The notes under the pieces are model-generated. The model saw only the letters and a list, made by a program, of their open reading frames with translations. It did not search any database and was not told the DNA's origin. Shown here piece by piece: positions 55,771 through 64,000 of a stretch of DNA of 64,000 bases (position 1 is the stretch's first letter; every line of letters begins with the position of its first letter). The translations under genes were made by a program, and so were the position numbers. Origin of the DNA: Bacteroidota bacterium (GTDB taxonomy: Bacteria > Bacteroidota > Bacteroidia > Bacteroidales > F082); NCBI GenBank assembly GCA_014382445.1, contig JACNJS010000035.1, forward strand, positions 1 to 64,000, in the 5' to 3' direction.

Positions 55771-56735
55771 AAAAAGTTGTCATTTTGATAAATGCATTAT
55801 CACCCACCCCGACAGAAGACGAACTGGATGTGTTGGATGAAGCTGTGGTCGTTGAAAGAGCGCTTGAGGAATTGGGATGGGAAACAGAACGATTATTTAT
55901 GGATCTCAATATGGCAGAAACAAGTGAACAATTACTCCTTAAAAAACCAACGTTTGTTTTCAATCTGGTTGAAAGCCTTGATAAAGACGGAAAGCTGATT
56001 TATTTTGCCCCTTCAATACTGGAGCATTTACAAATTCCGTTTACAGGTTGCCGTTCCGAAAGCATGTATATCACCAGCAATAAAACCCTCACTAAAAAAA
56101 TGCTTTTTGCTGCCGGATTGCCAACTCCTCAGCAAATTTGTGATATAACCACTGAGAAATTTAATCCATCTTTACATTATATTGCCAAACCGGTTTGGGA
56201 AGATGCGTCAGTTGGAATTTCGGATGAGAACATTCTCTCCGGTGACCTCCAAAAAATTCAGAAGTTTTTAGATAATCATATTGCTTTGAAGTATTTTTTT
56301 GAGGAGTTTATTTCCGGTCGTGAATTTAATATCTCAGTATTAGCAGGCTCAAACGGTCCGGAGGTACTTCCGATTCCGGAAATAGTTTTTGAAAACTTTC
56401 CCAAAGGAAAACCAAAAATTATTGGTTACAATGCTAAATGGGATGAGTCCTCATTTGAATATAATAATACAAACAGGGTTTTTGGGCTTGAAAAATCAGA
56501 TCCTGAATTAGCTCAAAAGCTTAAACAAATTTGTTTGGACTGCTGGCATTTGTTTGGACTTAACGGATATGCACGAGTTGATTTTCGAGTAGATGAAAAC
56601 GGAAATCCTATGATTCTGGAAATAAATGCAAACCCATGTTTGTCGGCTGATGCAGGTTTTTATGCTGCCACTCAAGAAGCAGGATATTCGTTTTCAGAAG
56701 TTATTAATCGAATTATTGAAGATTCATGGAAATAA
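55767..56735 (+). CDS. ATP-grasp ligase, D-Ala-D-Ala ligase-like (second of two)
   Basis: It is a paralogue of the previous protein: FNLVESLDKDGKLIYFAP, TSNKTLTKKMLF, IAKPVWEDASVGI, FEEFISGREFNISVLAG and DFRVDENGNPMILEINANPCL give all ATP and metal contacts. The final loop NANPCLS differs from that of its partner, suggesting a different second substrate. Two consecutive non-identical ligases suggest two bond-forming steps. Its ends overlap both neighbours (4 and 10 bases), so the set is translated in step. Confidence 0.85.
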   Translation: MKKVVILINALSPTPTEDELDVLDEAVVVERALEELGWETERLFMDLNMAETSEQLLLKKPTFVFNLVESLDKDGKLIYFAPSILEHLQIPFTGCRSESMYITSNKTLTKKMLFAAGLPTPQQICDITTEKFNPSLHYIAKPVWEDASVGISDENILSGDLQKIQKFLDNHIALKYFFEEFISGREFNISVLAGSNGPEVLPIPEIVFENFPKGKPKIIGYNAKWDESSFEYNNTNRVFGLEKSDPELAQKLKQICLDCWHLFGLNGYARVDFRVDENGNPMILEINANPCLSADAGFYAATQEAGYSFSEVINRIIEDSWK

Positions 56736-57268
56736 CAAAAATTTGTTATCGGAACAAAGTTATTAAGTCCGATTCTGAAACCGTACGTAATATTGTTGCC
56801 TCAACCAACTTCTTTAATCCGGAGGAAATTGATATTGCCGTTGAACTTGTTGACGAATTTCTTTTAAAGGGCCTTGACAGCGGCTATCAATTTATCTTTA
56901 TGGAAAGCAATAATATTGTACTGGGTTATACATGCTATGGTAAAATTCCAGGAACTGTAAGTAGTTTCGCAATGTATTGGATTGCAGTACACGACGATTT
57001 TAGAAATCGTAGTTTAGGAAAGGTGTTGTTGCAAGAAACCGAAAAAGAGATTTTTATGCAGGGAGGAACAGGCATTTATGTCGAAACATCATCCCGGGAG
57101 CAGTACATTCCCACCCGGGCGTTTTACAAATCGAACGACTATCGGATTAAGGCTCGATTTGATGATTATTATGATAAAGGTGACGACCTTGTTTTTTTCG
57201 TTAAAAAAAAACTTAGAAATAACAAATGTTCAGAATTCGAAAAATATCAAATCCATACTTACAAGTAA
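56726..57268 (+). CDS. GNAT-family N-acetyltransferase
   Basis: The 180 residues fit the GNAT fold, with the beta-4 strand MYWIAVHDDFRN leading into the pyrophosphate loop RNRSLGKVLL and the closing FYKSNDYRIKARF. The likely acceptor is an amine of the product made by the upstream enzymes, as in beta-lysine acetyltransferase of methanogens, although sequence alone does not show this. It overlaps the preceding gene by 10 bases and the following one by 43. Confidence 0.82.
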   Translation: MEITKICYRNKVIKSDSETVRNIVASTNFFNPEEIDIAVELVDEFLLKGLDSGYQFIFMESNNIVLGYTCYGKIPGTVSSFAMYWIAVHDDFRNRSLGKVLLQETEKEIFMQGGTGIYVETSSREQYIPTRAFYKSNDYRIKARFDDYYDKGDDLVFFVKKKLRNNKCSEFEKYQIHTYK

Positions 57269-58959
57269 ATACAAGGGCTATTCAACAGGTTAAAAACCTA
57301 ATAGATAAGCAATTTAATGATATTCAGAAAGAAAAAATTGACATTATAAGTGATCAGTTAATTGACCCGCTTAAATATCGATTCCACGCAATGCTTTTTG
57401 TGGCGGATAATTATAACGAAAATATAAAAGGGTTTGCCCTCCTTTTGCATATGCCCGATCTGCAGTTTTATTATTTGGATTATATTGCTGTAGTGCCCGG
57501 TAAAGGACAGTCGGGTGTAGGAAGTGCATTATACGAAAGGGTTAGGGAAGAAGTGAGGTCGGTGGATGCAAGTGGGATATTTATGGAATGCCTTCCCGAT
57601 GATTCGCAACTCAGCCATGACCCGGAAATTCTGAAACAAAATAAAAAACGACTTGCTTTTTATGAAAAGTTTAATGCCCGCCCAATAATTAATACCAAAT
57701 ACGAAACCACTGTAAATGAAGGTGATGATGACCCTCCTTATCTGGTATATGATAACCTGGGAGGTGATAAAACTATATCGGCTGATTATTTAAAAAAGGT
57801 TGTTGAGGCAATTTTATATCGTAAATATGGGGATTATTGCCCCGATACTTACATAAGAGAAGTAATAGAGAGTATTAAAGACAATCCGATTAAATTACGA
57901 CCTTTTAAATATCATAAAAAGAAAAGCGAATTGCAAAAAATTCAATTCACAGGAAAGCATAATATTTTTCTCTTTGTTAACGATAAACACGACATTCATC
58001 ATATTAAGGATAGAGGCTATGTGGAAGCTCCCGTTAGAATAAAGCATATATTAAACGAAATTCTTCCACTTGAAATATTTAACCAGCATGAGGCTCAGAA
58101 ATATCCTGATCATTTTATAACCGATGTTCACGACACTAAATATTTCAATTATTTTAAAAACGTAATTCAAAATATTGCTGCCGACAAGTCAGTTTATCCA
58201 TATGTTTTTCCTATTCGCAATAATGCAAAACCACCAAAGGATCTTAGTGTCCGTGCGGGGTATTATTGCATTGACACCTTTACGCCACTTAATAAAAATG
58301 CATATCTGGCTGCAAGATGGGGAGTTAACTGCGCCCTGACTGCTGCCGATGCTTTGTTACAGGGAACAAAAGCTGCATATGTACTGACCAGGCCTCCGGG
58401 ACATCATGCCGAAAAAAGTGTATTTGGCGGGTTTTGCTATTTTAACAATAGTGCCATTGCAGCCAACTATCTTACGCGTTATGGAAAGGTTGCAATCCTT
58501 GACTTGGATTATCACCATGGTAACGGGCAGCAGCAAATTTTTTATGACCGGGCTGATGTTCTAACAATATCAATTCACGGTCATCCAAGTTTTGCTTATC
58601 CGTATTTTTCGGGATTTGAGATTGAAAAAGGCGAAGGGGATGGATTGGGGTACAATGTGAACTTTGCCCTGCCCGAAACAATTACACCGGAGATATATAG
58701 TAATACATTACTTAAAGCAATATCTCGATTAAAAAAGTTTAACCCCGATTTTCTGATTGTTTCGCTGGGTTTCGATACTTCAAAAGGTGACCCGACAGGT
58801 ACATGGTCGTTGTTGACCAGTGACTTTTTTAATAATGGCCGTACAATTGGTTCACTGGCGCTGCCTACGCTGTTTATGCAGGAAGGAGGATATAAGACTC
58901 AAGTATTAGGCAAAAATGCAAAGGCTTTTTTCTCAGGTTTTTATAATTATTATAACTAA
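57226..58959 (+). CDS. GNAT domain fused to an HDAC-like deacetylase
   Basis: Residues 1-170 form a second GNAT domain (LDYIAVVPGKGQSGVGSALYERV, FYEKFNARPI). Residues 240-577 form an arginase/HDAC-fold amidohydrolase with every catalytic element: RPPGHHAEK with H393 and H394, GGFCYFNN, the zinc ligands in DLDYHHGNG (D428, H430), GFDTSKGDP with the second Asp, and EGGY at the end. Acetylpolyamine amidohydrolases and HDACs share these. One chain could thus add and remove an acetyl group, or acetylate one amine and deacetylate another. The 43-base overlap with the previous frame shows tight coupling. The fusion itself is the striking part. Confidence 0.85.
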   Translation: MFRIRKISNPYLQVNTRAIQQVKNLIDKQFNDIQKEKIDIISDQLIDPLKYRFHAMLFVADNYNENIKGFALLLHMPDLQFYYLDYIAVVPGKGQSGVGSALYERVREEVRSVDASGIFMECLPDDSQLSHDPEILKQNKKRLAFYEKFNARPIINTKYETTVNEGDDDPPYLVYDNLGGDKTISADYLKKVVEAILYRKYGDYCPDTYIREVIESIKDNPIKLRPFKYHKKKSELQKIQFTGKHNIFLFVNDKHDIHHIKDRGYVEAPVRIKHILNEILPLEIFNQHEAQKYPDHFITDVHDTKYFNYFKNVIQNIAADKSVYPYVFPIRNNAKPPKDLSVRAGYYCIDTFTPLNKNAYLAARWGVNCALTAADALLQGTKAAYVLTRPPGHHAEKSVFGGFCYFNNSAIAANYLTRYGKVAILDLDYHHGNGQQQIFYDRADVLTISIHGHPSFAYPYFSGFEIEKGEGDGLGYNVNFALPETITPEIYSNTLLKAISRLKKFNPDFLIVSLGFDTSKGDPTGTWSLLTSDFFNNGRTIGSLALPTLFMQEGGYKTQVLGKNAKAFFSGFYNYYN

Positions 58960-59062
58960 TCAGCGTTTGACATAGCAAACTTTGCGGTTAAATAACTGAT
59001 ATCACTCACATTGAGCACAATACAATTTATTATAGCACACTAATTAGTTACTAATTATTTAT

Positions 59063-59650
59063 ATGGATTTATCAGCTGATTTTTCTTTTTGGTTCACTTA
59101 TGTGATTTTGCCATTACTTATATTTTGTTCTCGCGTAATTGATGTTTCACTGGACACCCTCCGTATAGTGTTTATTTCAAAAGGCAACAAACTGATAGCA
59201 ACCATTCTGGGGTTTTTTGAGATATTAATATGGTTAATTGCCATTACCCGAATAATGCAAAACCTGGATAACATTAGTTGTTTCATTGCCTATGCTGCCG
59301 GCTTCGCTACAGGGAACTACGTTGGTTTGATAATTGAACAAAAACTAGCTCTTGGAATTCAAATGTTTCGGATTATCACGCAAAAAGATGCATCATCGTT
59401 AATACTCAGTTTGAGTGAAAGTGGTTATGGAGTTACTTCAATTGAGGCTTTAGGCAAAAATGGAATAGTCGATGTAATTTATTCAGTTGTGAAACGGAGT
59501 GAAAATAGCAAAATAATTGAAATCATTAACAGGTTCAACCCTAATGCCTTTTATTCGATTGAGGATATCAGGATGGTTAATGAAAACGGCGTAAAACTGA
59601 ATAAAAAATTTGAATTTTCAGTTCCCCGCTGGTTGCGAAAAGGCCGATAA
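59063..59650 (+). CDS. UPF0316/DUF2179 membrane protein
   Basis: Three hydrophobic spans at the N-terminus (FTYVILPLLIFCSRVIDVSLDTLR, LGFFEILIWLIAI, ISCFIAYAAGFATGNYVGLI) precede a soluble ferredoxin-like DUF2179 domain (about 105-165, DASSLILSLSESGYGVTSIEA). The pattern is that of the UPF0316 family. Its function is not known. It stands alone about 100 bases after the HDAC fusion and is convergent with butyrate kinase. Confidence 0.85.
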   Translation: MDLSADFSFWFTYVILPLLIFCSRVIDVSLDTLRIVFISKGNKLIATILGFFEILIWLIAITRIMQNLDNISCFIAYAAGFATGNYVGLIIEQKLALGIQMFRIITQKDASSLILSLSESGYGVTSIEALGKNGIVDVIYSVVKRSENSKIIEIINRFNPNAFYSIEDIRMVNENGVKLNKKFEFSVPRWLRKGR

Positions 59651-59721
59651 ATAATTGGTTAACAATGTTTATTGATGGCTTAGATACATTATAATTCAGT
59701 TATCCTAAGTATGCCACGCTT

Positions 59722-60795
59722 CTAATATTTGCTCACTTCAATTTCATTTTTAAGCACCATCATGCCGAATGATGCCAGTGCGGCGAAGTCGTTTACTGAA
59801 GGATAAAGAGCAATAGGAGCAAGCCCTCCAACTCGTGATTTTACATTTGTCAGGAATTGCTCACTATCAAAAATTATCCCCGTAAGGATAATACAATCAA
59901 CTTCACCTTTTAGTGTTGCATAATGCGATGCTATTTCTTTTGATACCTGGTACGAAAGAGCATAAGAAATTGCCATAGCTTCTTCGTCGCCATCAGCAAT
60001 TCGTTGGTTTATCTTCGAAATGCTTGATGTGCTCAAATACGCATAGTACCCTCCTTTTGCAGTGATCATTTCCATCACCTCATCTTTCGTTAATTCACCA
60101 CTAAAGCATAATTCAACAAGCTGTCCCATGGGCAAAGTGCCTGTACGCGTTATTGAAAATGGGCCGCCACCATTAAACGCCTGATTAACATCTACAACCT
60201 TTCCTTTTTCATGTGCACCTATTGAGATGCCTCCTGTGCCAATATGACAAACAATAAGGTTAAGATCTTCGTATTTTTTATGAACCGACCTGGCATATTG
60301 ATTTGAAACAAACTTGTGATTAAGTGCGTGAAAAATCGACTTGCGCTTAAATCGGGGGTGGCCTGTAATTCGGGCAACATCCGACAGCTCATCAACTACA
60401 ACAGGGTTTGCCATATATGCTTTTTTGCCAAGTTTTTGGGCCATACTAAAAGCAAGCAATCCTCCCAGATTTGTTGCATGAATACCCATTACTCCTTTTT
60501 TCAGGTCTTCAACCATCATGGGTGTAATCTCATAAACACCTTGCTTAACCGGTTTAATAAGGCCACTCCGGCCCATAACTATTTCAATATTATCAAGTTT
60601 AATATTATTAGTAGTCAGCTCCTTAAGGATGCTGTTTAACCTGAAATCGATTTGATCGATAAAGTGTTTAAACGACCGAATATCCTCCTCAGAATGAAGA
60701 ATGGTTTTTAAGAATATTGGCTCCGCACTCCGGTAAACGGCAATCTTCGTTACCCCTACCTCCGGATAAATTATAAGTATGTTTTTATTAATCAT
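59722..60795 (-). CDS. buk: Butyrate kinase
   Basis: The acetate kinase-like fold is clear from NILIIYPEVGVTKIAVYR at the start, VMGRSGLIKP, MGIHATNLGG, FKRKSIFHALNHK, the conserved CHIGTGGISIGAHEKGK, and DVNQAFNGGGPFSITRTG. The last segment and the 357-residue length fit butyrate (or branched-chain acid) kinase better than acetate kinase. It would make ATP from butyryl or isobutyryl phosphate. It lies 163 bases downstream of the IcmF-type mutase gene on the same strand, with a repeat-rich spacer. No phosphate butyryltransferase gene is in the window. Confidence 0.92.
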   Translation of the reverse strand: MINKNILIIYPEVGVTKIAVYRSAEPIFLKTILHSEEDIRSFKHFIDQIDFRLNSILKELTTNNIKLDNIEIVMGRSGLIKPVKQGVYEITPMMVEDLKKGVMGIHATNLGGLLAFSMAQKLGKKAYMANPVVVDELSDVARITGHPRFKRKSIFHALNHKFVSNQYARSVHKKYEDLNLIVCHIGTGGISIGAHEKGKVVDVNQAFNGGGPFSITRTGTLPMGQLVELCFSGELTKDEVMEMITAKGGYYAYLSTSSISKINQRIADGDEEAMAISYALSYQVSKEIASHYATLKGEVDCIILTGIIFDSEQFLTNVKSRVGGLAPIALYPSVNDFAALASFGMMVLKNEIEVSKY

Positions 60796-60825
60796 GGGAG
60801 TTATTTTAAAGATGGTGTTGTTGTC

Positions 60826-60946
60826 GTGGTTGTCATTGCCTGCCTGCCGGCAAGGCAGGTTATCGTTGTTGTCAAGTTGTTGTTACTTGCCTGCCGACGA
60901 AGCAAGTTATCATTGTTGTCAAGCTGCGGAAAACCCGACAACCCGA
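60826..60946. repeat. Two imperfect direct repeats between buk and icmF
   Basis: TTGTCATTGCCTGCCTGCCGG and GTTATCGTTGTTGTCAAG are repeated as CTTGCCTGCCGACGAAGCAAG and TTATCATTGTTGTCAAG about 45-50 bases later. The first copy also holds a palindrome (TGCCTGCCGGCAAGGCA). They look like small REP-type units; no coding content. Confidence 0.5.
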
Positions 60947-60958
60947 CAACTTTCATTG

Positions 60959-63900
60959 TTACATATTCCTTCTATACTGTCCTCCTACCTCAAACAGCGC
61001 ATCTGTTATCTGCCCGATTGAAGAGAATTTGGCTGCATCCATAAGTGCTTCAAAAACATTTTCATTGTTAATTGCACATATCTTTAGTTTTTGCAATGCT
61101 TCCTTCGCCTCCTCATGCCAGGTATTGTGAAGCTGATCAAGCATATTTATCTGATATTGTTTTTCCTTTTCCGTTGCACGGATAACTTCGCCGGGAACTA
61201 CAGTTTTTGAACCGGTGATGCCTAAAAACGTATTAACGCCAATAATTGGCATCTCTCCTGAATGTTTCAGGTTTTCGTAATAAAGACTTTCTTCCTGTAT
61301 CTTTCCTCTCTGGTACATAGTTTCCATTGATCCAAGTACTCCACCTCGTTCGGTGAGGCGATCCATTTCGCTTAATATTGCTTCTTCAACAAGCTCGGTT
61401 AGCTCCTCAATAATAAACGATCCCTGTAATGGATTTTGGTTTTTTGCCATACCCAGTTCGTGATTTATTATCATCTGAATGGCAATGGCTCGTCTTACCG
61501 ATTCTTCGGTAGGTGTAGTAATTGCCTCATCATAAGCATTGGTATGAAGTGAGTTACAATTGTCGTAAATTGCATATAATGCCTGTAAAGTTGTGCGGAT
61601 ATCGTTAAAGTCAATTTCCTGTGCGTGAAGTGAGCGACCTGATGTTTGAATATGATACTTTAACTTTTGTGAGCGTTCGTTAGCACCGTATTTTAATTTC
61701 ATGGCTTTAGCCCAAATCAATCTTGCTACCCTTCCTATAACTGCATATTCGGGGTCTTCGCCATTTGAGAAAAAGAAACTAAGGTTTGGCGCAAACTTAT
61801 TTATGTCCATCCCTCTCGACAGATAATACTCAACATATGTAAATCCGTTGGAAAGTGTAAATGCAAGCTGACTAATTGGATTGGCTCCTGCTTCGGCAAT
61901 ATGATATCCCGAAATGGACACACTGTAAAAATTCTGAACATAATTATTGATGAAATATTCCTGAATATCACCCATCAGTTTCAGCGAAAAATCGGTTGAA
62001 AAAATACATGTATTTTGCGCCTGGTCTTCTTTTAGTATGTCGGCTTGTATAGTTCCCCTGACTTGTGAAAGTGTTTCCTTTTTAATTTTTGAGTAAACGT
62101 TAGCAGGCAGTACCATGTCTCCGGTTACGCCAAGAAGCATTAGCCCTAATCCATCATTTCCATCAGGTATTTCACCCTGATAAGATGGCCTTTCCGTACC
62201 TTTCTTTTCGTATATTTTTTCAATAGTCTTCTTTACTTCTTTTTCCAGTCCGTTTTCCTTAATGTAAATCTCGCATTGCTGGTCGATGGCAGCATTCATA
62301 AAATAGCTGACCATAGTAGGGGCTGGGCCGTTAATAGTCATCGAAACAGAAGTCATTGGATCGGCCAGATTATACCCTGAGTAGAGTTTTTTGCCATCAT
62401 CAAGGCACGAAATGCTTACCCCTGAATTACCAATTTTTCCATAAATATCAGGCCTCATATCCGGGTCTTCTCCATAAAGGGTAACCGAATCGAAGGCTGT
62501 CGACAGCCGTTTAGCGGCAAGCCCACGCGATACGTAATGAAACCTTCTGTTGGTACGCTCGGGGCCACCTTCGCCGGCAAACATACGGGTTGGGTCTTCG
62601 CCCTCGCGCTTAAACGGGAAAACACCTGCTGCAAACGGAAACTCACCGGGTACGTTTTCACTCAATACCCAATTGAGTATTTCGCCCCAGCTTTGGTATC
62701 TTGGCAAACATACCTTAGGTATTTTTAAATGTGAAAGTGATTCGGTGTTTGTAGCAATTTTGAATTCCTTATTTCTTACTTGAAAACTGTAGAAATCACC
62801 TTCATACATTTTCTTTTTTGCTTCCCAGGTATCAAGTATTTCTTTATTACGCGGGTCAAGTTCTTTTAAGGTATTATCATAAATTTCCTGTAGGGTAATG
62901 ACTTCCTTTTTTTTACCTGTTTCTTTTACAATGTTTATCGATTGGTTAAGGCTAAAAAGTTTTTGTGCAATCGCACTTTGGCTTTTAACACGACTATTGT
63001 ATTTCCTTATGGTTTCGGCGATCTCGGATAAATATCTTACCCTCGCTGGCGGGATAATATAAATTTTATCCGGACTAGGTGAAAATGTTTCTTCGGCAAG
63101 AATAAAATCAGCTCCGGTTTTGTTGTTAATTATTTTTAAAAGGTTGGCATATAATTCATTAACTCCGGGATCGTTAAACTGTGATGCTACTGTTCCATAA
63201 ATTGGAAGCTGGTTCGTATCAACATCAAATAGCATATTATTTCGCTGATATTGCTTTTTAACATCCCGTAATGCGTCCAAAGCGCCACGTTTGTCCGATT
63301 TATTTAAGGCAATAATGTCGGCATAATCGAGCATATCGATTTTTTCAAGCTGACTGGCGGCACCGTATTCGGGCGTCATTACATAGAATGATATATCGCT
63401 ATGGTCGATAATAGCAGTATCCGACTGCCCGATGCCTGAAGTTTCGAGAATTATAAGGTCGAATCCGGCTGCCTGAGCAATGGTAGCGGCATCTTTAACA
63501 TATTTGGAAATGCTAAGATTCGACTCCCTGGTTGCAAGCGATCGCATATAAACGCGCGGATTATCGATAGCATTCATGCGGATACGGTCGCCCAGCAAAG
63601 CACCGCCTGATTTTCTTTTTGATGGGTCAACAGAGATAATAGCAATCGTTTTGTTGGGAAAGTCGGATAAAAATCGTCGTACTATTTCATCAACCAACGA
63701 CGATTTTCCTGATCCTCCTGTTCCTGTAATACCAAGTACCGGGGCTTTGTTTCCATTAATTTTATTCGATAGCTTTTTTATTACCAGAGTTGTTTGTTTA
63801 GGATTATTTTCGGCCGCAGATATCAATTGTGCAATGGCAGCATAATCACGATTTTGTATAGCGTTAAAATCAACATTTAGATTTTTCCCGGTAGGGAAAT

Positions 63901-64000
63901 CAGATTTTTTCAACAGGTCGTTTATCATGCCTTGCAAGCCCATTTCCATACCATCATCAGGAGAGTAAATACGGCTAATTCCATATTCCTGAAGTTCTTT
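60959..64000 (-). CDS. icmF: IcmF-type fused isobutyryl-CoA mutase, cut by right window edge
   Basis: The frame runs past base 64000: the 17 codons before the first ATG (63949) read [17 protein letters not shown], the end of the B12-binding domain, so the true start lies outside. A MeaB-like G-protein chaperone domain follows ([44 protein letters not shown]). The mutase body follows with [25 protein letters not shown], the IcmF form rather than the methylmalonyl-CoA mutase form. The enzyme interconverts isobutyryl- and n-butyryl-CoA using adenosylcobalamin, with GTPase repair built in. The downstream butyrate kinase gene fits this role. The C-terminus is complete. Confidence 0.93.
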   Translation of the reverse strand, partial: KELQEYGISRIYSPDDGMEMGLQGMINDLLKKSDFPTGKNLNVDFNAIQNRDYAAIAQLISAAENNPKQTTLVIKKLSNKINGNKAPVLGITGTGGSGKSSLVDEIVRRFLSDFPNKTIAIISVDPSKRKSGGALLGDRIRMNAIDNPRVYMRSLATRESNLSISKYVKDAATIAQAAGFDLIILETSGIGQSDTAIIDHSDISFYVMTPEYGAASQLEKIDMLDYADIIALNKSDKRGALDALRDVKKQYQRNNMLFDVDTNQLPIYGTVASQFNDPGVNELYANLLKIINNKTGADFILAEETFSPSPDKIYIIPPARVRYLSEIAETIRKYNSRVKSQSAIAQKLFSLNQSINIVKETGKKKEVITLQEIYDNTLKELDPRNKEILDTWEAKKKMYEGDFYSFQVRNKEFKIATNTESLSHLKIPKVCLPRYQSWGEILNWVLSENVPGEFPFAAGVFPFKREGEDPTRMFAGEGGPERTNRRFHYVSRGLAAKRLSTAFDSVTLYGEDPDMRPDIYGKIGNSGVSISCLDDGKKLYSGYNLADPMTSVSMTINGPAPTMVSYFMNAAIDQQCEIYIKENGLEKEVKKTIEKIYEKKGTERPSYQGEIPDGNDGLGLMLLGVTGDMVLPANVYSKIKKETLSQVRGTIQADILKEDQAQNTCIFSTDFSLKLMGDIQEYFINNYVQNFYSVSISGYHIAEAGANPISQLAFTLSNGFTYVEYYLSRGMDINKFAPNLSFFFSNGEDPEYAVIGRVARLIWAKAMKLKYGANERSQKLKYHIQTSGRSLHAQEIDFNDIRTTLQALYAIYDNCNSLHTNAYDEAITTPTEESVRRAIAIQMIINHELGMAKNQNPLQGSFIIEELTELVEEAILSEMDRLTERGGVLGSMETMYQRGKIQEESLYYENLKHSGEMPIIGVNTFLGITGSKTVVPGEVIRATEKEKQYQINMLDQLHNTWHEEAKEALQKLKICAINNENVFEALMDAAKFSSIGQITDALFEVGGQYRRNM

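Noticed and set aside
60826-60946. Repeats near 60.9 kb as a CRISPR array
   Set aside because: Only two imperfect copies, no regular spacers and no cas gene.
60959-63949. IcmF as a shorter protein starting at the ATG at 63949
   Set aside because: The frame is open to the window edge and the codons before the ATG encode the end of the B12-binding domain.
1-64000. tRNA, rRNA, origin or prophage genes
   Set aside because: None was seen on reading both strands; weak tRNAs could be missed without a covariance search.

Overview
The window is a stretch of chromosome from a member of the Bacteroidota, most likely class Bacteroidia. The evidence is AT-rich DNA, start regions carrying TAnnTTTG-type -7 promoter elements (often TAATTTTGC), few strong Shine-Dalgarno sites, and typical families: LamG/GLUG surface proteins, TPR-LuxR regulators, FtsX/MacB exporters under an NtrC-type regulator, a very large alpha-2-macroglobulin, and a SAM-I riboswitch before metH. 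IcmF next to butyrate kinase fits an anaerobic or fermentative life style. I cannot name the genus. I saw no tRNA, rRNA, CRISPR array, transposase or prophage.

Layout. 1-6761: a giant secreted LamG/GLUG/fibronectin-like protein (minus strand, running off the left edge) built from two ~2.6 kb repeats and carrying a one-base frameshift near 5702. 6762-10540: a decayed tandem duplication. A full TPR-LuxR membrane regulator (8633-10540), a stand-alone copy of its C-terminus (7693-8133), two broken starts of LamG-type genes (6845-6925, 8279-8401), two copies of a conserved leader with an 11-bp-period direct repeat, and several palindromic intergenic repeats. 10646-12567: a methyltransferase and a Nudix-RsbRD-like fusion. 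12646-18827: an FtsX/MacB-type ABC exporter divergent from a sigma-54 two-component system. 18893-28769: glutaminyl cyclase-like M28 enzyme, flippase-like protein, Hsp20, M16 protease, an accessory pair (esterase, pRiA4b ORF-3 protein), ZIP transporter and thioredoxin-like protein. 28804-31561: panC-panD-flippase-like-heptose adenylyltransferase operon. 31585-34619: CbpA with a small DinD/BRO-N-like protein, and a C-terminal processing protease. 34766-40813: alpha-2-macroglobulin without its thioester. 41094-46062: SAM-I riboswitch, metH, metF.

Two gene clusters look like specialised biosynthesis. On the minus strand (46231-50478, perhaps with 50569-53019): FkbH-like HAD phosphatase, acyl carrier protein, VOC protein, NodB-fold deacetylase and AAC(3)-fold acetyltransferase, probably making or attaching a glycerate-type or other acyl group on a glycan. 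On the plus strand (53416-58959): a lysine 2,3-aminomutase-like radical SAM enzyme, two ATP-grasp ligases, a GNAT and a GNAT-HDAC fusion, the last four with overlapping frames. The second reads as a compact pathway that makes a beta-amino acid, ligates it and acetylates or deacetylates it. It is the best candidate here for an undescribed system.

The right end holds a UPF0316 membrane protein, butyrate kinase and most of an IcmF-type fused isobutyryl-CoA mutase, which together suggest interconversion of isobutyryl- and butyryl-CoA linked to ATP formation.
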